A stretch of 6,074 bases of DNA, from NCBI GenBank assembly GCA_003477345.1, contig DMTG01000147.1, positions 1-6,074 of the forward strand, written 5' to 3'. The DNA is from Succinivibrionaceae bacterium (GTDB lineage Bacteria > Pseudomonadota > Gammaproteobacteria > Enterobacterales > Succinivibrionaceae). The position numbers and the translations under genes were made by a program. Each line of letters opens with the position of its first letter. Position 1 is the stretch's first letter. Of this stretch, positions 1 to 5,403 are shown in pieces. The notes beneath the pieces were generated by a model, which was not told where the DNA came from, ran no database searches, and worked only from the letters and a program-made list of their open reading frames with translations.

Positions 1-151
1 CGAGGCCATAGCCAATCAGCTGGTTGTCTCTAACGCCGCTGACAGATGCCATATCTTTGATACGGGTTGCCTCAGCAACATTGCAGCTCAGCGCCATGGC
101 AAGCGGCACCAGAATAACTGCCGCAATTCTTTTTAATTGTCTTAATTCCAT
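1..151 (-). CDS. flgI: FlgI, flagellar P-ring protein (5' part only, runs off the window)
   Basis: FlgI is exported to the periplasm and polymerises into the P ring, the bushing around the rod at the peptidoglycan layer. Only the first 50 codons are present and the reading frame is open to the left edge. The N-terminus is a typical Sec signal: Lys/Arg at residues 4-8, a hydrophobic stretch from about 9 to 21, and an AEA cleavage site at 26-28. The mature protein then begins TRIKDMASVSGVRDNQLIGY, which is the highly conserved FlgI start. The ATG at 151-149 is preceded by an AGGGGAG ribosome-binding site. The gene starts 25 bases after the flgH stop, so it belongs to the flgFGHI transcription unit. 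A cysteine at residue 23 looks superficially like a lipobox, but FlgI proteins are not lipoproteins and the AEA site fits better. Confidence 0.95.
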   Translation of the reverse strand, partial: MELRQLKRIAAVILVPLAMALSCNVAEATRIKDMASVSGVRDNQLIGYGL

Positions 152-176
152 AGTTCTTCTCCCCTAAGCTTCAAGT

Positions 177-875
177 TTAGAAGAAAATGTTAAACGCACT
201 GTTGAAGAATCTTGAGAGCCATCCGCGCTTGTTGGAATTGGCAAGATCTCCGGTGCCGCCATACTGAATTCTAGCATCAGCAATACGCTGTGATGAGACC
301 GAGTTATCAGAACTGATATCCTCTGGACGAATAATTCCGGTCACTCTTACATACTCATCGCCATTATTCAGCATAAGCCATTTTTCACCGCGCACCTGCA
401 GATTGCCGTTTGCAAACACTCTTACTACGCTGACTGAGATTGAGCCCTTTAAGCTGTTGCTCTGATTAGCAGAACCTTCACTTTCAAACTTATCGGTATT
501 GCTGAAAGAGGCACTGGTATCGCGGCCTTTTAACTTCAAAGTCTTGCCGCCTACCGAAACAGAGCCAAGATTCATGGAGTTCTTAGAGCTGATATCAGTA
601 TCTGCCGATTTTTTGGCGGAGGTGGATTCTTCCAAAGTTACTGATATGATGTCGCCTACCCTGTGAGCTTTGGTATCAGTATATAAACCGTTTGAATTGT
701 TATAGAGACTGTAGATGCTGCCGTTAGGTACCACGTCGGTATAGCTCTCTTCAGGAAGTGCAGGAGCATAGGCAGGATCATCAGGTTTCGGATCAAAGGC
801 ATCCAAAGCGCAGCCGTGCAGCATCATAAGCGGCAATACTGCAATGCCTAAAGCCAGTATCTTGTTAGTTTTCAT
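177..875 (-). CDS. flgH: FlgH, flagellar L-ring lipoprotein
   Basis: FlgH forms the L ring in the outer membrane, through which the rod passes. The 232-residue product has the usual length. It starts with a lipoprotein signal: Lys at 2 and 5, a hydrophobic core, then lipobox L-H-G-C with the lipidated cysteine at residue 22. Alanine at +2 is compatible with outer-membrane sorting. Family blocks follow: GSIY at 52-55, RVGDIISV at 72-79, GIIRPEDI at 180-187 and IADARIQYGGTGDL at 198-211, ending in a hydrophobic Phe-rich tail. The histidine before the Gly-Cys of the lipobox is slightly unusual. The ATG at 875-873 has an AGGGGG ribosome-binding site. The gene lies 19 bases after flgG and 25 bases before flgI, so it is almost certainly co-transcribed from the flgF promoter. 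Confidence 0.96.
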   Translation of the reverse strand: MKTNKILALGIAVLPLMMLHGCALDAFDPKPDDPAYAPALPEESYTDVVPNGSIYSLYNNSNGLYTDTKAHRVGDIISVTLEESTSAKKSADTDISSKNSMNLGSVSVGGKTLKLKGRDTSASFSNTDKFESEGSANQSNSLKGSISVSVVRVFANGNLQVRGEKWLMLNNGDEYVRVTGIIRPEDISSDNSVSSQRIADARIQYGGTGDLANSNKRGWLSRFFNSAFNIFF

Positions 876-894
876 AGCTACCCCCTACTTACCT

Positions 895-1680
895 TTATAC
901 TGCCTGAATCAGAGAGCCCATCATTTCATCGACGGTGGTCAGAACCTTGGAATTCATCTCATATACACGCTGTGCCTGTATCAGATTTACCAGCTCCTCT
1001 GTAACCTTCACGTTTGAGGTTTCAAGCATGGACTGACGGATATAGCCCATACCGTCTTCACCGCCGATACCCTGCTGCGGAGCGCCTGAGGAGGTGGTCT
1101 CTAAGAACAGGTTGTCGCCGACCGGGGCAAGACCTGAAGGGTGAATGAAATCAGTTACAGTTATCTGTCCTAAATCCTGTGAAGTGGTGCCGTCTGCAAT
1201 AACTACGGATACTGTTCCGTCACGGCCTACTGAGATAGAGGTGGCATTTTCCGGAACCTGCATTTCAGGCAGGAGAGGGAAACCGTCGACATTTACGATA
1301 GTACCTTCCTCATTCTTGGAAAACTGGCCGTTTCTGGTATATGCAGTAGTACCGTCCGGCAGCTGAATCTCAAAGAAGCCTCTTCCCTGAATCATAAGGT
1401 CAAAGCTGTTGTCTGTGGTCTCCACATCACCCTGACCGAAGTACTTCTGAGTTGCTACTACTTTGGTACCGGCGCCTAACATCAGGCCTTCTGGCAGGTA
1501 GGTGTCAGCAGCGGATCTTCCGCCAGGCTGATTGATCTTCTGATACAGCAGATCCTGAAAGATTGCTCTGGCTTTCTTATAGCCAACAGTTGAGGCGTTA
1601 GCCAGGTTGTTGGAGGTTACCGAAATATTTGTCTGCTGGGCATCAAGGCCAGTCTTACTAATCCATAATGCAGGTATCAT
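895..1680 (-). CDS. flgG: FlgG, distal rod protein
   Basis: FlgG forms the distal rod that spans the periplasm and passes through the P and L rings to the hook. The 261-residue product matches the family length (about 260). It has the axial-protein N-terminal signature NNLANASTVGYKKA at 24-37 and the segment LLYQKINQPG at 44-53. That segment belongs to the FlgG-specific stretch that makes the rod straight and stiff, and it separates FlgG from FlgF and FlgE. The central D1 domain carries a GRGFFEIQLPDG-type motif near residues 100-110. The C-terminal helix begins TSNVKVTEEL at 221-230. Export is by the flagellar type III apparatus, so no signal peptide is expected or seen. AGGAG lies seven bases before the ATG, and the gene begins 15 bases after the flgF stop. 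Confidence 0.97.
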   Translation of the reverse strand: MIPALWISKTGLDAQQTNISVTSNNLANASTVGYKKARAIFQDLLYQKINQPGGRSAADTYLPEGLMLGAGTKVVATQKYFGQGDVETTDNSFDLMIQGRGFFEIQLPDGTTAYTRNGQFSKNEEGTIVNVDGFPLLPEMQVPENATSISVGRDGTVSVVIADGTTSQDLGQITVTDFIHPSGLAPVGDNLFLETTSSGAPQQGIGGEDGMGYIRQSMLETSNVKVTEELVNLIQAQRVYEMNSKVLTTVDEMMGSLIQAV

Positions 1681-1695
1681 TTGTGTGCTCCTTGA

Positions 1696-2442
1696 TTACT
1701 CGTAGCTTAATAATCTGTTCTGGGTTTCATCCATCTTGTCAGCGGTTGTTATCATTTTCATCTGAGTGTCATACTCGCGCTGAATACGGATAATACTTGT
1801 CAATTCTTCGACAGGGTTAACATTGGAGGATTCAAGCATTCCGCTCTTGACTCTTACCGTGGTATCCTCATCCATCAGGCTGCCGTCCTTGTTGCGGAAC
1901 AGGCCGTCATAACCCTTTTCAATCGCCTTGATATCAGGACGTACTAACTTAATACGCTGATAATTTTCAACGATGTTGGAGTCTGCACCCTGAGGTCTGC
2001 CGGAAATAAAGCCGTCATCACTGATATGGATGGCTTCTATCATCGGCGGCAGAATAATCTGGGCGCCATCCTCATCTAATACGTCCATGCCCTGGGCGGT
2101 TCTTAAAACTCCGTCTGAATCCAGACGGAAATTTCCAAATCTTGTATAAGCTTCCTGACCAGAGGAATCGGCAACCGCAATCATGCCCTCGCCCTGCACG
2201 GCAATATCCAGATCTCTGTCGGTTGTCTGCATAGAGCCGCCTTCCATATTAAAGCCAGGGCGCTCGGTCATAGAGAAGGCTCTGGTAGGATAGGCATCTG
2301 CAAACACAGACATTGCACGGGCCTGCTCAAATTCAGCCTTATAGCCCGTTGTGCCGGCATTTGCCAGATTATTGCTTCGCACTGCAAGGCTGTGGAAATT
2401 TTCCTTAGCGCCTGACATGGAAACCCAAAGTAATTTGTCCAT
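1696..2442 (-). CDS. flgF: FlgF, rod protein
   Basis: FlgF is one of the rod proteins, placed between the FlgB/FlgC proximal part and the FlgG distal rod. The 248 residues are close to the usual 250. The N-terminal axial motif is NNLANAGTTGYKA at 24-36. The middle has the FlgF/FlgG-type block around IAVQGEGMIAVAD (about 80-92), and the C-terminal coiled-coil region opens with SSNVNPVEEL at 205-214. It lacks the FlgG-specific QPG segment, and its position immediately before flgG agrees with FlgF. The start is fixed by a strong GGAGG (2448-2452) five A residues before the ATG. This is the first gene of a unit driven by the sigma-54 promoter at 2484-2499. In most enteric-type clusters flgE would lie immediately upstream, but here it does not. 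Confidence 0.95.
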   Translation of the reverse strand: MDKLLWVSMSGAKENFHSLAVRSNNLANAGTTGYKAEFEQARAMSVFADAYPTRAFSMTERPGFNMEGGSMQTTDRDLDIAVQGEGMIAVADSSGQEAYTRFGNFRLDSDGVLRTAQGMDVLDEDGAQIILPPMIEAIHISDDGFISGRPQGADSNIVENYQRIKLVRPDIKAIEKGYDGLFRNKDGSLMDEDTTVRVKSGMLESSNVNPVEELTSIIRIQREYDTQMKMITTADKMDETQNRLLSYE

Positions 2443-2452
2443 TTTTTCCTCC

Positions 2453-2470
2453 GGAAAAGATTTTTTTTCC
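2453..2470 (-). other. A/T hairpin in the flgF leader, directly before the ribosome-binding site
   Basis: Read on the minus strand, GGAAAA (2470-2465) and TTTTCC (2458-2453) form a 6-bp stem with a 6-base loop. The GGAGG ribosome-binding site follows immediately. If the sigma-54 promoter starts RNA near 2473, this hairpin would be the 5' end of the message. It is AT-rich and weak, so it may only protect the 5' end or have no role. Confidence 0.4.
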
Positions 2471-2483
2471 TTAATGGAATAAA

Positions 2484-2499
2484 TGCAATGACTGTGCCA
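2484..2499 (-). promoter_or_regulatory. Sigma-54 (RpoN) promoter for flgFGHI
   Basis: On the minus strand the sequence is TGGCAC-AGTCA-TTGCA, an essentially perfect match to the sigma-54 consensus TGGCAC-N5-TTGCW. Exactly ten bases separate the invariant GG (-24) from GC (-12). The expected start of transcription is about 2473, giving a leader of roughly 30 bases before the flgF ATG. It lies downstream of the flgD terminator, so it must supply transcription of flgF-flgG-flgH-flgI. Sigma-54 control of rod and ring genes is normal in polar-flagellated gammaproteobacteria, where an enhancer-binding activator is required. Confidence 0.9.
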
Positions 2500-2571
2500 T
2501 TAATAAAAATCTTTTATTTAGCAGATGGTTATCAGCAGCATCTGAAAGCAGAAAGTTTTTTCTGGAAATTT

Positions 2572-2585
2572 GTCAGGATTGTGAC
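2572..2585. promoter_or_regulatory. Candidate activator-binding palindrome upstream of the flgF promoter
   Basis: GTCA-N6-TGAC is a perfect 4+4 palindrome whose near edge lies 73 bases from the -24 box, with its centre about 105 bases before the predicted start. That is a usual position for the enhancer of a sigma-54 promoter. A one-mismatch relative (GTCA-N6-TGTC, 5362-5375) lies 74 bases from the flgB promoter. The half-sites and spacing resemble the published FleQ palindrome as I remember it, but which activator binds is inference. Confidence 0.45.
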
Positions 2586-2593
2586 GCCAGATA

Positions 2594-2631
2594 ATAAAAA
2601 AACCCGCGGCAGAGGTAATACCGCAGGTTTT
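2594..2631 (-). terminator. Intrinsic terminator after flgD
   Basis: On the minus strand, positions 2631-2621 and 2609-2599 pair in an 11-bp GC-centred stem (one G-U pair) with an 11-base loop. The distal A-U pairs of the stem run directly into further U residues. It begins 20 bases after the flgD stop and would end transcription before flgF, making flgD the last gene of its unit. Confidence 0.88.
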
Positions 2632-2650
2632 CAACATGGAATTTATCAGT

Positions 2651-3361
2651 TTATAGAGCAATCTCTGCTACATCGCTTAGAGCAATATCACCGTAGCCTA
2701 AGAGAGAGAGCTTGGTATTGTCTAAAGTGGTGCCTAAAGTTACGCTGGAAACTGTGGCGTAGGTCTGTACACCTAAATCAGTAGCCTGATCACCTATCTT
2801 GCCGGTTGCAACTAGTTTATACATGCCAGGCTCGCAGGTGGTGGTATTTCCGGAACCGTCATCAATTACTCCGTCCCAGGCAAAATCAATTACACCGCTC
2901 TGAGAGGCATTGGCCTGATAGGAGTCAACTACTGATCCATGAGAATCATAGATACTGATAGTAATATCGCTGGCCCCTGAACCTGCATCAATCTTTGCGG
3001 TAATTGCATTTGTGCCGTCAAAGAAAGCTGAACCTGAATCTACCAGAACCGATCTGCCAACCAGACTTGAAGCGGTAAGTGCCGAACTAGATGAAATTGA
3101 ACCTACGATATCATCCATTCCGGTTGTGATCTGGCTTAAGCTCTCTACTACCGACAGCTGAGCCATTGATGTAACCATCTGATTGTTATCTACAGGCTGA
3201 GATGGATCCTGATTGGCAAGCTGGGTTGTAAGAAGCTTTAAGAAGTCTTCCTGATCTAGAGTATTTCTGGAGGCTGCGGTCTCGGCAGCAGCGGCCTCCT
3301 TCGCAGCTATATTGGAAGCAGATCTGCCGATTGTGCTGAAATCAAAACTGCTATCACTCAT
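2651..3361 (-). CDS. flgD: FlgD, hook assembly scaffold (hook cap)
   Basis: FlgD caps the growing hook and guides polymerisation of FlgE, then is displaced. The product is 236 residues (family about 220-240). The N-terminal third is low in complexity and Ala-rich, followed by the family signature FLKLLTTQLANQDPSQP at 40-56 and a Gln/Met-rich helix (NNQMVTSMAQLSVVESL). A beta-rich Ig/Tudor-like half follows, with the characteristic ISIYDSHGSVV and FAWDGVIDDG-type strands. I place the start at the ATG at 3361-3359, which has GGAG eight bases upstream. An in-frame ATG twelve codons earlier (3397) has no ribosome-binding site and lies inside a hairpin. The gene stands alone, with its own upstream region and its own terminator. 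Its partner gene flgE is missing from the expected downstream position. Confidence 0.93.
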   Translation of the reverse strand: MSDSSFDFSTIGRSASNIAAKEAAAAETAASRNTLDQEDFLKLLTTQLANQDPSQPVDNNQMVTSMAQLSVVESLSQITTGMDDIVGSISSSSALTASSLVGRSVLVDSGSAFFDGTNAITAKIDAGSGASDITISIYDSHGSVVDSYQANASQSGVIDFAWDGVIDDGSGNTTTCEPGMYKLVATGKIGDQATDLGVQTYATVSSVTLGTTLDNTKLSLLGYGDIALSDVAEIAL

Positions 3362-3379
3362 AAAATCTTCTCCGTTACT

Positions 3380-3398
3380 GATGGCAATCCTTGCCATC
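3380..3398 (-). other. Perfect hairpin in the flgD leader
   Basis: GATGGCAA (3380-3387) and TTGCCATC (3391-3398) form a perfect 8-bp inverted repeat with a three-base spacer. In RNA this gives a compact hairpin ending seven bases before the GGAG of flgD. It contains the upstream in-frame ATG. There is no U-run, so it is not a terminator. It could be an mRNA-stabilising or translation-controlling structure, or an operator on DNA. Confidence 0.6.
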
Positions 3399-3420
3399 CT
3401 GTTCGTCGTAATTATATTTA

Positions 3421-3436
3421 TTCAAGATACGTGCCA
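3421..3436 (-). promoter_or_regulatory. Degenerate sigma-54-like promoter for flgD
   Basis: On the minus strand the sequence is TGGCAC-GTATC-TTGAA. The -24 element is perfect and the spacing is correct, but the -12 GC is GA, a change at a normally invariant base. RNA would start near 3410, about 50 bases before the chosen flgD start. Perfect 6-bp arms GTCGTA (3405-3410) and TACGAC (3443-3448) flank the box. Because the genes before and after flgD are separated from it by spacers or terminators, some promoter is expected here. Whether this is it is uncertain. Confidence 0.5.
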
Positions 3437-3537
3437 CTAATCTACGACAATTTTTCATTAATAAACATTATCTTGTTTTTATTTGCTTTTATTTTTTCCA
3501 AGCCCTTAGAAACATTAATTTTCAGTCTTTTTTTTAG

Positions 3538-3604
3538 TTTCTGCCGCCTGACAATTTTTGCCGTCTGCCTTTATTTTCTGCCGCGGCAATAAATGTTTTT
3601 GCCG
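3538..3604. repeat. Four spaced direct repeats TTTYTGCCG upstream of flgD
   Basis: Copies lie at 3538-3546, 3555-3563, 3575-3583 and 3596-3604, alternating TTTCTGCCG and TTTTTGCCG, with start-to-start spacing of 17, 20 and 21 bases (about two helical turns). The third copy is part of the palindrome TGCCGCGGCA (3579-3588). The array lies in the AT-rich spacer between the exported-protein gene and flgD, roughly 130-190 bases before the predicted flgD start of transcription. It could be a multi-site binding region for a sigma-54 activator. No coding potential was seen in this spacer. Confidence 0.5.
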
Positions 3605-3653
3605 GAGTCAGATTTTTTGAAATTATACGATGTCTGCTGATTTTATCTGCTCT

Positions 3654-4103
3654 CTAGTGCGCTCTTTTAAAAGAGCGGCAGACTGCTTTTAAAGCCTGTA
3701 CATCACTGCCGGAAATTGCGGTTGTTAAAAAATAATCCTCTATTATGCCTACCGATACCGACTGCTTTCTTGCACTGTCATCAGGAAACAGTCCGTAGGT
3801 CTGCGCATTCAGCCTTTTAACGTTAAGCATGCCCAGAGCCGCACTTTGAGATACGGCATATTCTTTAAGATCACGCCCCTGTTTATTCTCAAATAAAAAT
3901 GATACGCGGCTGTTTCTGTCAGGCGAGGACAGTTCAATGCCCTGTCTTGCGCCGTCATTAATATTTTTTAATATCCAGCCTGAGGGTCTTTCTACCTGAG
4001 CCCTTACAGACTCGGGACCGAAAACTATCTGCTCTGACAAGGCAGATACGGATAAACACATAAGTACAGCAGAAATTAACGCCTTGCACCGAACTGAAAA
4101 CAT
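3654..4103 (-). CDS. Small exported protein of unknown function, possibly PsbP/Mog1-like
   Basis: I do not recognise a named gene. The 149-residue product starts with a Sec signal: Arg5 and Lys7, a hydrophobic core at about 9-22, and a likely cleavage after A-L-S at 21-23. The mature protein of about 126 residues has no further membrane segment and would be periplasmic or secreted. The pattern of PSGW at 40-43, SSPD at 59-62, a strand block VSFLFENK, a helix DLKEYAVSQSAAL and a final SGSD...CRSFK (131-146) resembles the PsbP/Mog1 (DUF1795-type) fold. That resemblance is by eye only. A GGAG ribosome-binding site lies eight bases before the ATG. It sits between flgC and flgD, where most clusters have no gene, and follows the flgC terminator, so it probably has its own promoter. 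No sigma-54 box or strong sigma-70 promoter was seen for it. A role in flagellar assembly is possible but rests on location alone. Confidence 0.8.
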   Translation of the reverse strand: MFSVRCKALISAVLMCLSVSALSEQIVFGPESVRAQVERPSGWILKNINDGARQGIELSSPDRNSRVSFLFENKQGRDLKEYAVSQSAALGMLNVKRLNAQTYGLFPDDSARKQSVSVGIIEDYFLTTAISGSDVQALKAVCRSFKRAH

Positions 4104-4224
4104 AAACTTTTCTCCGGTAAATCTAAAAGCATAAATTTTATTTTTATAAACATCACTACTGTTAAGTATAGTTGCAATTAATGCATTATTCTTTGTTGTA
4201 GCTGTTGTTTTTCAGATACATTAA

Positions 4225-4255
4225 TAAAAAAATGCGCCACTGATAATAATGGCGC
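4225..4255 (-). terminator. Intrinsic terminator after flgBC
   Basis: On the minus strand GCGCCA (4255-4250) pairs with TGGCGC (4239-4234) around a 10-base AT-rich loop, then a run of seven T follows after one A. It starts 40 bases past the flgC stop and closes the flgB-flgC unit. The stem is short (6 bp) but GC-rich. Confidence 0.78.
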
Positions 4256-4295
4256 GCACAAGGAGTATCACAAACAAAAATCTTTTATCTAAAGT

Positions 4296-4757
4296 TTACT
4301 GTCCCTGACCTAATCTCAAGGTCTGCAGCAGCATCTTCTTGGCGCTTTCTGCAAGCGATACTGCAGTCTGATAGGAGCGGTTGGCACTGATCATATCGGC
4401 CATCTCTTCTACAGGATTAACATTAGGTCTGTATATATAGCCGTCGTCATCGGCCATCGGATGATCCGGGCAGTATTCTTTAATGGCAGGAGCATCAGAT
4501 TCTACAATGCCGCGCAGGCCTACGCCTACTCCGTATGGCTGACCAGACTGCGGATCAAGAGGTTCACCATTGGCTTCATTGCCTCTTAAGGCCTCGTCGA
4601 GAGCTACCGAAAAAAGTGGTCTGCGGGCCTTATAGGTAGTCTCAACCGATGAACTTACAGATTCAGCATTTGCCAGATTGGAGGCGGTGGCATTCATACG
4701 AACTGACTGCGCATTCATAGCAGTGCCTGCTATGTCTATTACCTTAAAAACGCTCAT
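4296..4757 (-). CDS. flgC: FlgC, proximal rod protein
   Basis: FlgC is a proximal rod subunit that joins FlgB and the MS-ring side of the basal body to the rest of the rod. It is exported by the flagellar type III system without a cleaved signal. The N-terminal axial motif SNLANAE is at 26-32. The C-terminal helix begins NVNPVEEM at 112-119 and carries the family block ANRSYQT (125-131), ending in KKMLLQTLRLGQ. At 153 residues it is longer than the enteric form (about 134), the extra length lying in the middle between roughly residues 50 and 85. The ATG is preceded by AAGGAG at good spacing, 37 bases after the flgB stop. It is the second and last gene of the flgBC unit. Confidence 0.96.
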   Translation of the reverse strand: MSVFKVIDIAGTAMNAQSVRMNATASNLANAESVSSSVETTYKARRPLFSVALDEALRGNEANGEPLDPQSGQPYGVGVGLRGIVESDAPAIKEYCPDHPMADDDGYIYRPNVNPVEEMADMISANRSYQTAVSLAESAKKMLLQTLRLGQGQ

Positions 4758-4794
4758 CTTTTACTCCTTAAGAATCTTTATTCTTATCTTCAGG

Positions 4795-5220
4795 CTACTG
4801 TCCGGTTGTTCTCAGGGCTTTCATAAGCTTGCTGATTCTTCCGTTTAAAAACTGCATGGTTGCCTGATATTCAATATTGTTGCTCATGTATTTCATACGT
4901 TCAGAATCTACTTCTACCGTATTGCCGTTGCCGGTATCAGCCTGATAAGGCAGACGGTACTTGAGTTTCTGATCAGGTTCATCTGTAGCCCCGTCAATGT
5001 CCATATGACGAGGTGAAGTCTTGGTAAGCTCTGGTCCTGTTTTGATTTCCTGCAGTTTGGCTGATTCTTTTAAAGCCACATCAAAATCAAGATCTCTTGC
5101 CTTATAGCCAGGAGTATCCGCGTTTGCCAGATTCCCAGACAGCACTTCGGCTCTCTGGGTACGGATTAACATGGTATGCTGATGAATACCAAAAATCTTA
5201 TCAAAACTCATTGCTGACAT
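4795..5220 (-). CDS. flgB: FlgB, proximal rod protein
   Basis: FlgB is a proximal rod subunit at the base of the flagellar rod. The 141-residue length is usual for the family. The signature NLANADTPGYKARD is at residues 30-43, followed by DFDVALKES. The C-terminal region has NNIEYQATMQFLNGRISKL, typical for FlgB. Of two possible starts (Met1 and Met4), the first is favoured because AGGGGAG lies six bases before it. The gene opens a unit with flgC under the sigma-54 promoter at 5273-5288. cheR lies upstream but is separated by a terminator, so flgB is not simply read through from cheR. Confidence 0.96.
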   Translation of the reverse strand: MSAMSFDKIFGIHQHTMLIRTQRAEVLSGNLANADTPGYKARDLDFDVALKESAKLQEIKTGPELTKTSPRHMDIDGATDEPDQKLKYRLPYQADTGNGNTVEVDSERMKYMSNNIEYQATMQFLNGRISKLMKALRTTGQ

Positions 5221-5239
5221 AAGTGACTCCCCTGTGTCA

Positions 5240-5255
5240 AAAATCTCACGATTTT
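5240..5255 (-). other. Hairpin with GNRA-type tetraloop in the flgB leader
   Basis: On the minus strand AAAATC (5255-5250) and GATTTT (5245-5240) form a perfect 6-bp stem closed by a GTGA loop, which in RNA is a C(GUGA)G tetraloop of the stable GNRA class. A further G-U pair can be added. It lies between the predicted start (about 5262) and the ribosome-binding site of flgB, and there is no terminating arrangement. The role is unknown. Confidence 0.45.
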
Positions 5256-5272
5256 CTTTATATCTCTATAAA

Positions 5273-5288
5273 AGCAATATATATGCCA
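5273..5288 (-). promoter_or_regulatory. Sigma-54 (RpoN) promoter for flgBC
   Basis: On the minus strand the sequence is TGGCAT-ATATA-TTGCT, which keeps the invariant GG and GC with exactly ten bases between them and differs from consensus only at the last base of the -24 box. The start of transcription is expected near 5262, about 42 bases before the flgB ATG. It lies in the AT-rich spacer between the cheR terminator and flgB. Confidence 0.85.
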
Positions 5289-5354
5289 AGCTATTTTTTT
5301 ATAATTATTTCAATATGTAATCTCTATTTTTATGCTTAAAATCAACTTAATTTT

Positions 5355-5386
5355 CTTGTGCGTCATAGTCTTGTCATCTGCACAAG
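5355..5386. promoter_or_regulatory. Inverted repeat and putative upstream activator site for flgB
   Basis: CTTGTGC (5355-5361) and GCACAAG (5380-5386) are perfect 7-bp arms 18 bases apart. Inside lies GTCA-N6-TGTC (5362-5375), a one-mismatch version of the palindrome found ahead of flgF and at the same distance from its promoter. The centre is about 107 bases before the predicted flgB start, the usual place for a sigma-54 enhancer. Confidence 0.5.
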
Positions 5387-5403
5387 GCTCAATGCGCAGG
5401 CAT

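Noticed and set aside
1145..1366. 73-codon open frame on the plus strand
   Set aside because: It is wholly antisense to flgG, with no ribosome-binding site or recognisable protein.
2488..2784. 98-codon open frame on the plus strand
   Set aside because: It runs through the flgD terminator and the antisense of flgD, has no family features, and its start overlaps the flgF sigma-54 promoter. It is a chance frame.
3362..3397. Upstream ATG (3397) as the flgD start
   Set aside because: It has no ribosome-binding site and lies inside a stable hairpin. The ATG at 3361 has GGAG at proper spacing and gives a normal FlgD length.
3579..3588. TGCCGCGGCA palindrome as a terminator of the exported-protein gene
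   Set aside because: On the minus strand it is followed by A-rich sequence, not a T-run, and as a self-palindrome it leaves no loop. No clear terminator was found for this gene.
4165..4170. TATACT as a sigma-70 -10 box for the exported-protein gene
   Set aside because: No convincing -35 element lies 16-18 bases upstream, and AT-rich sequence gives such hexamers often by chance.
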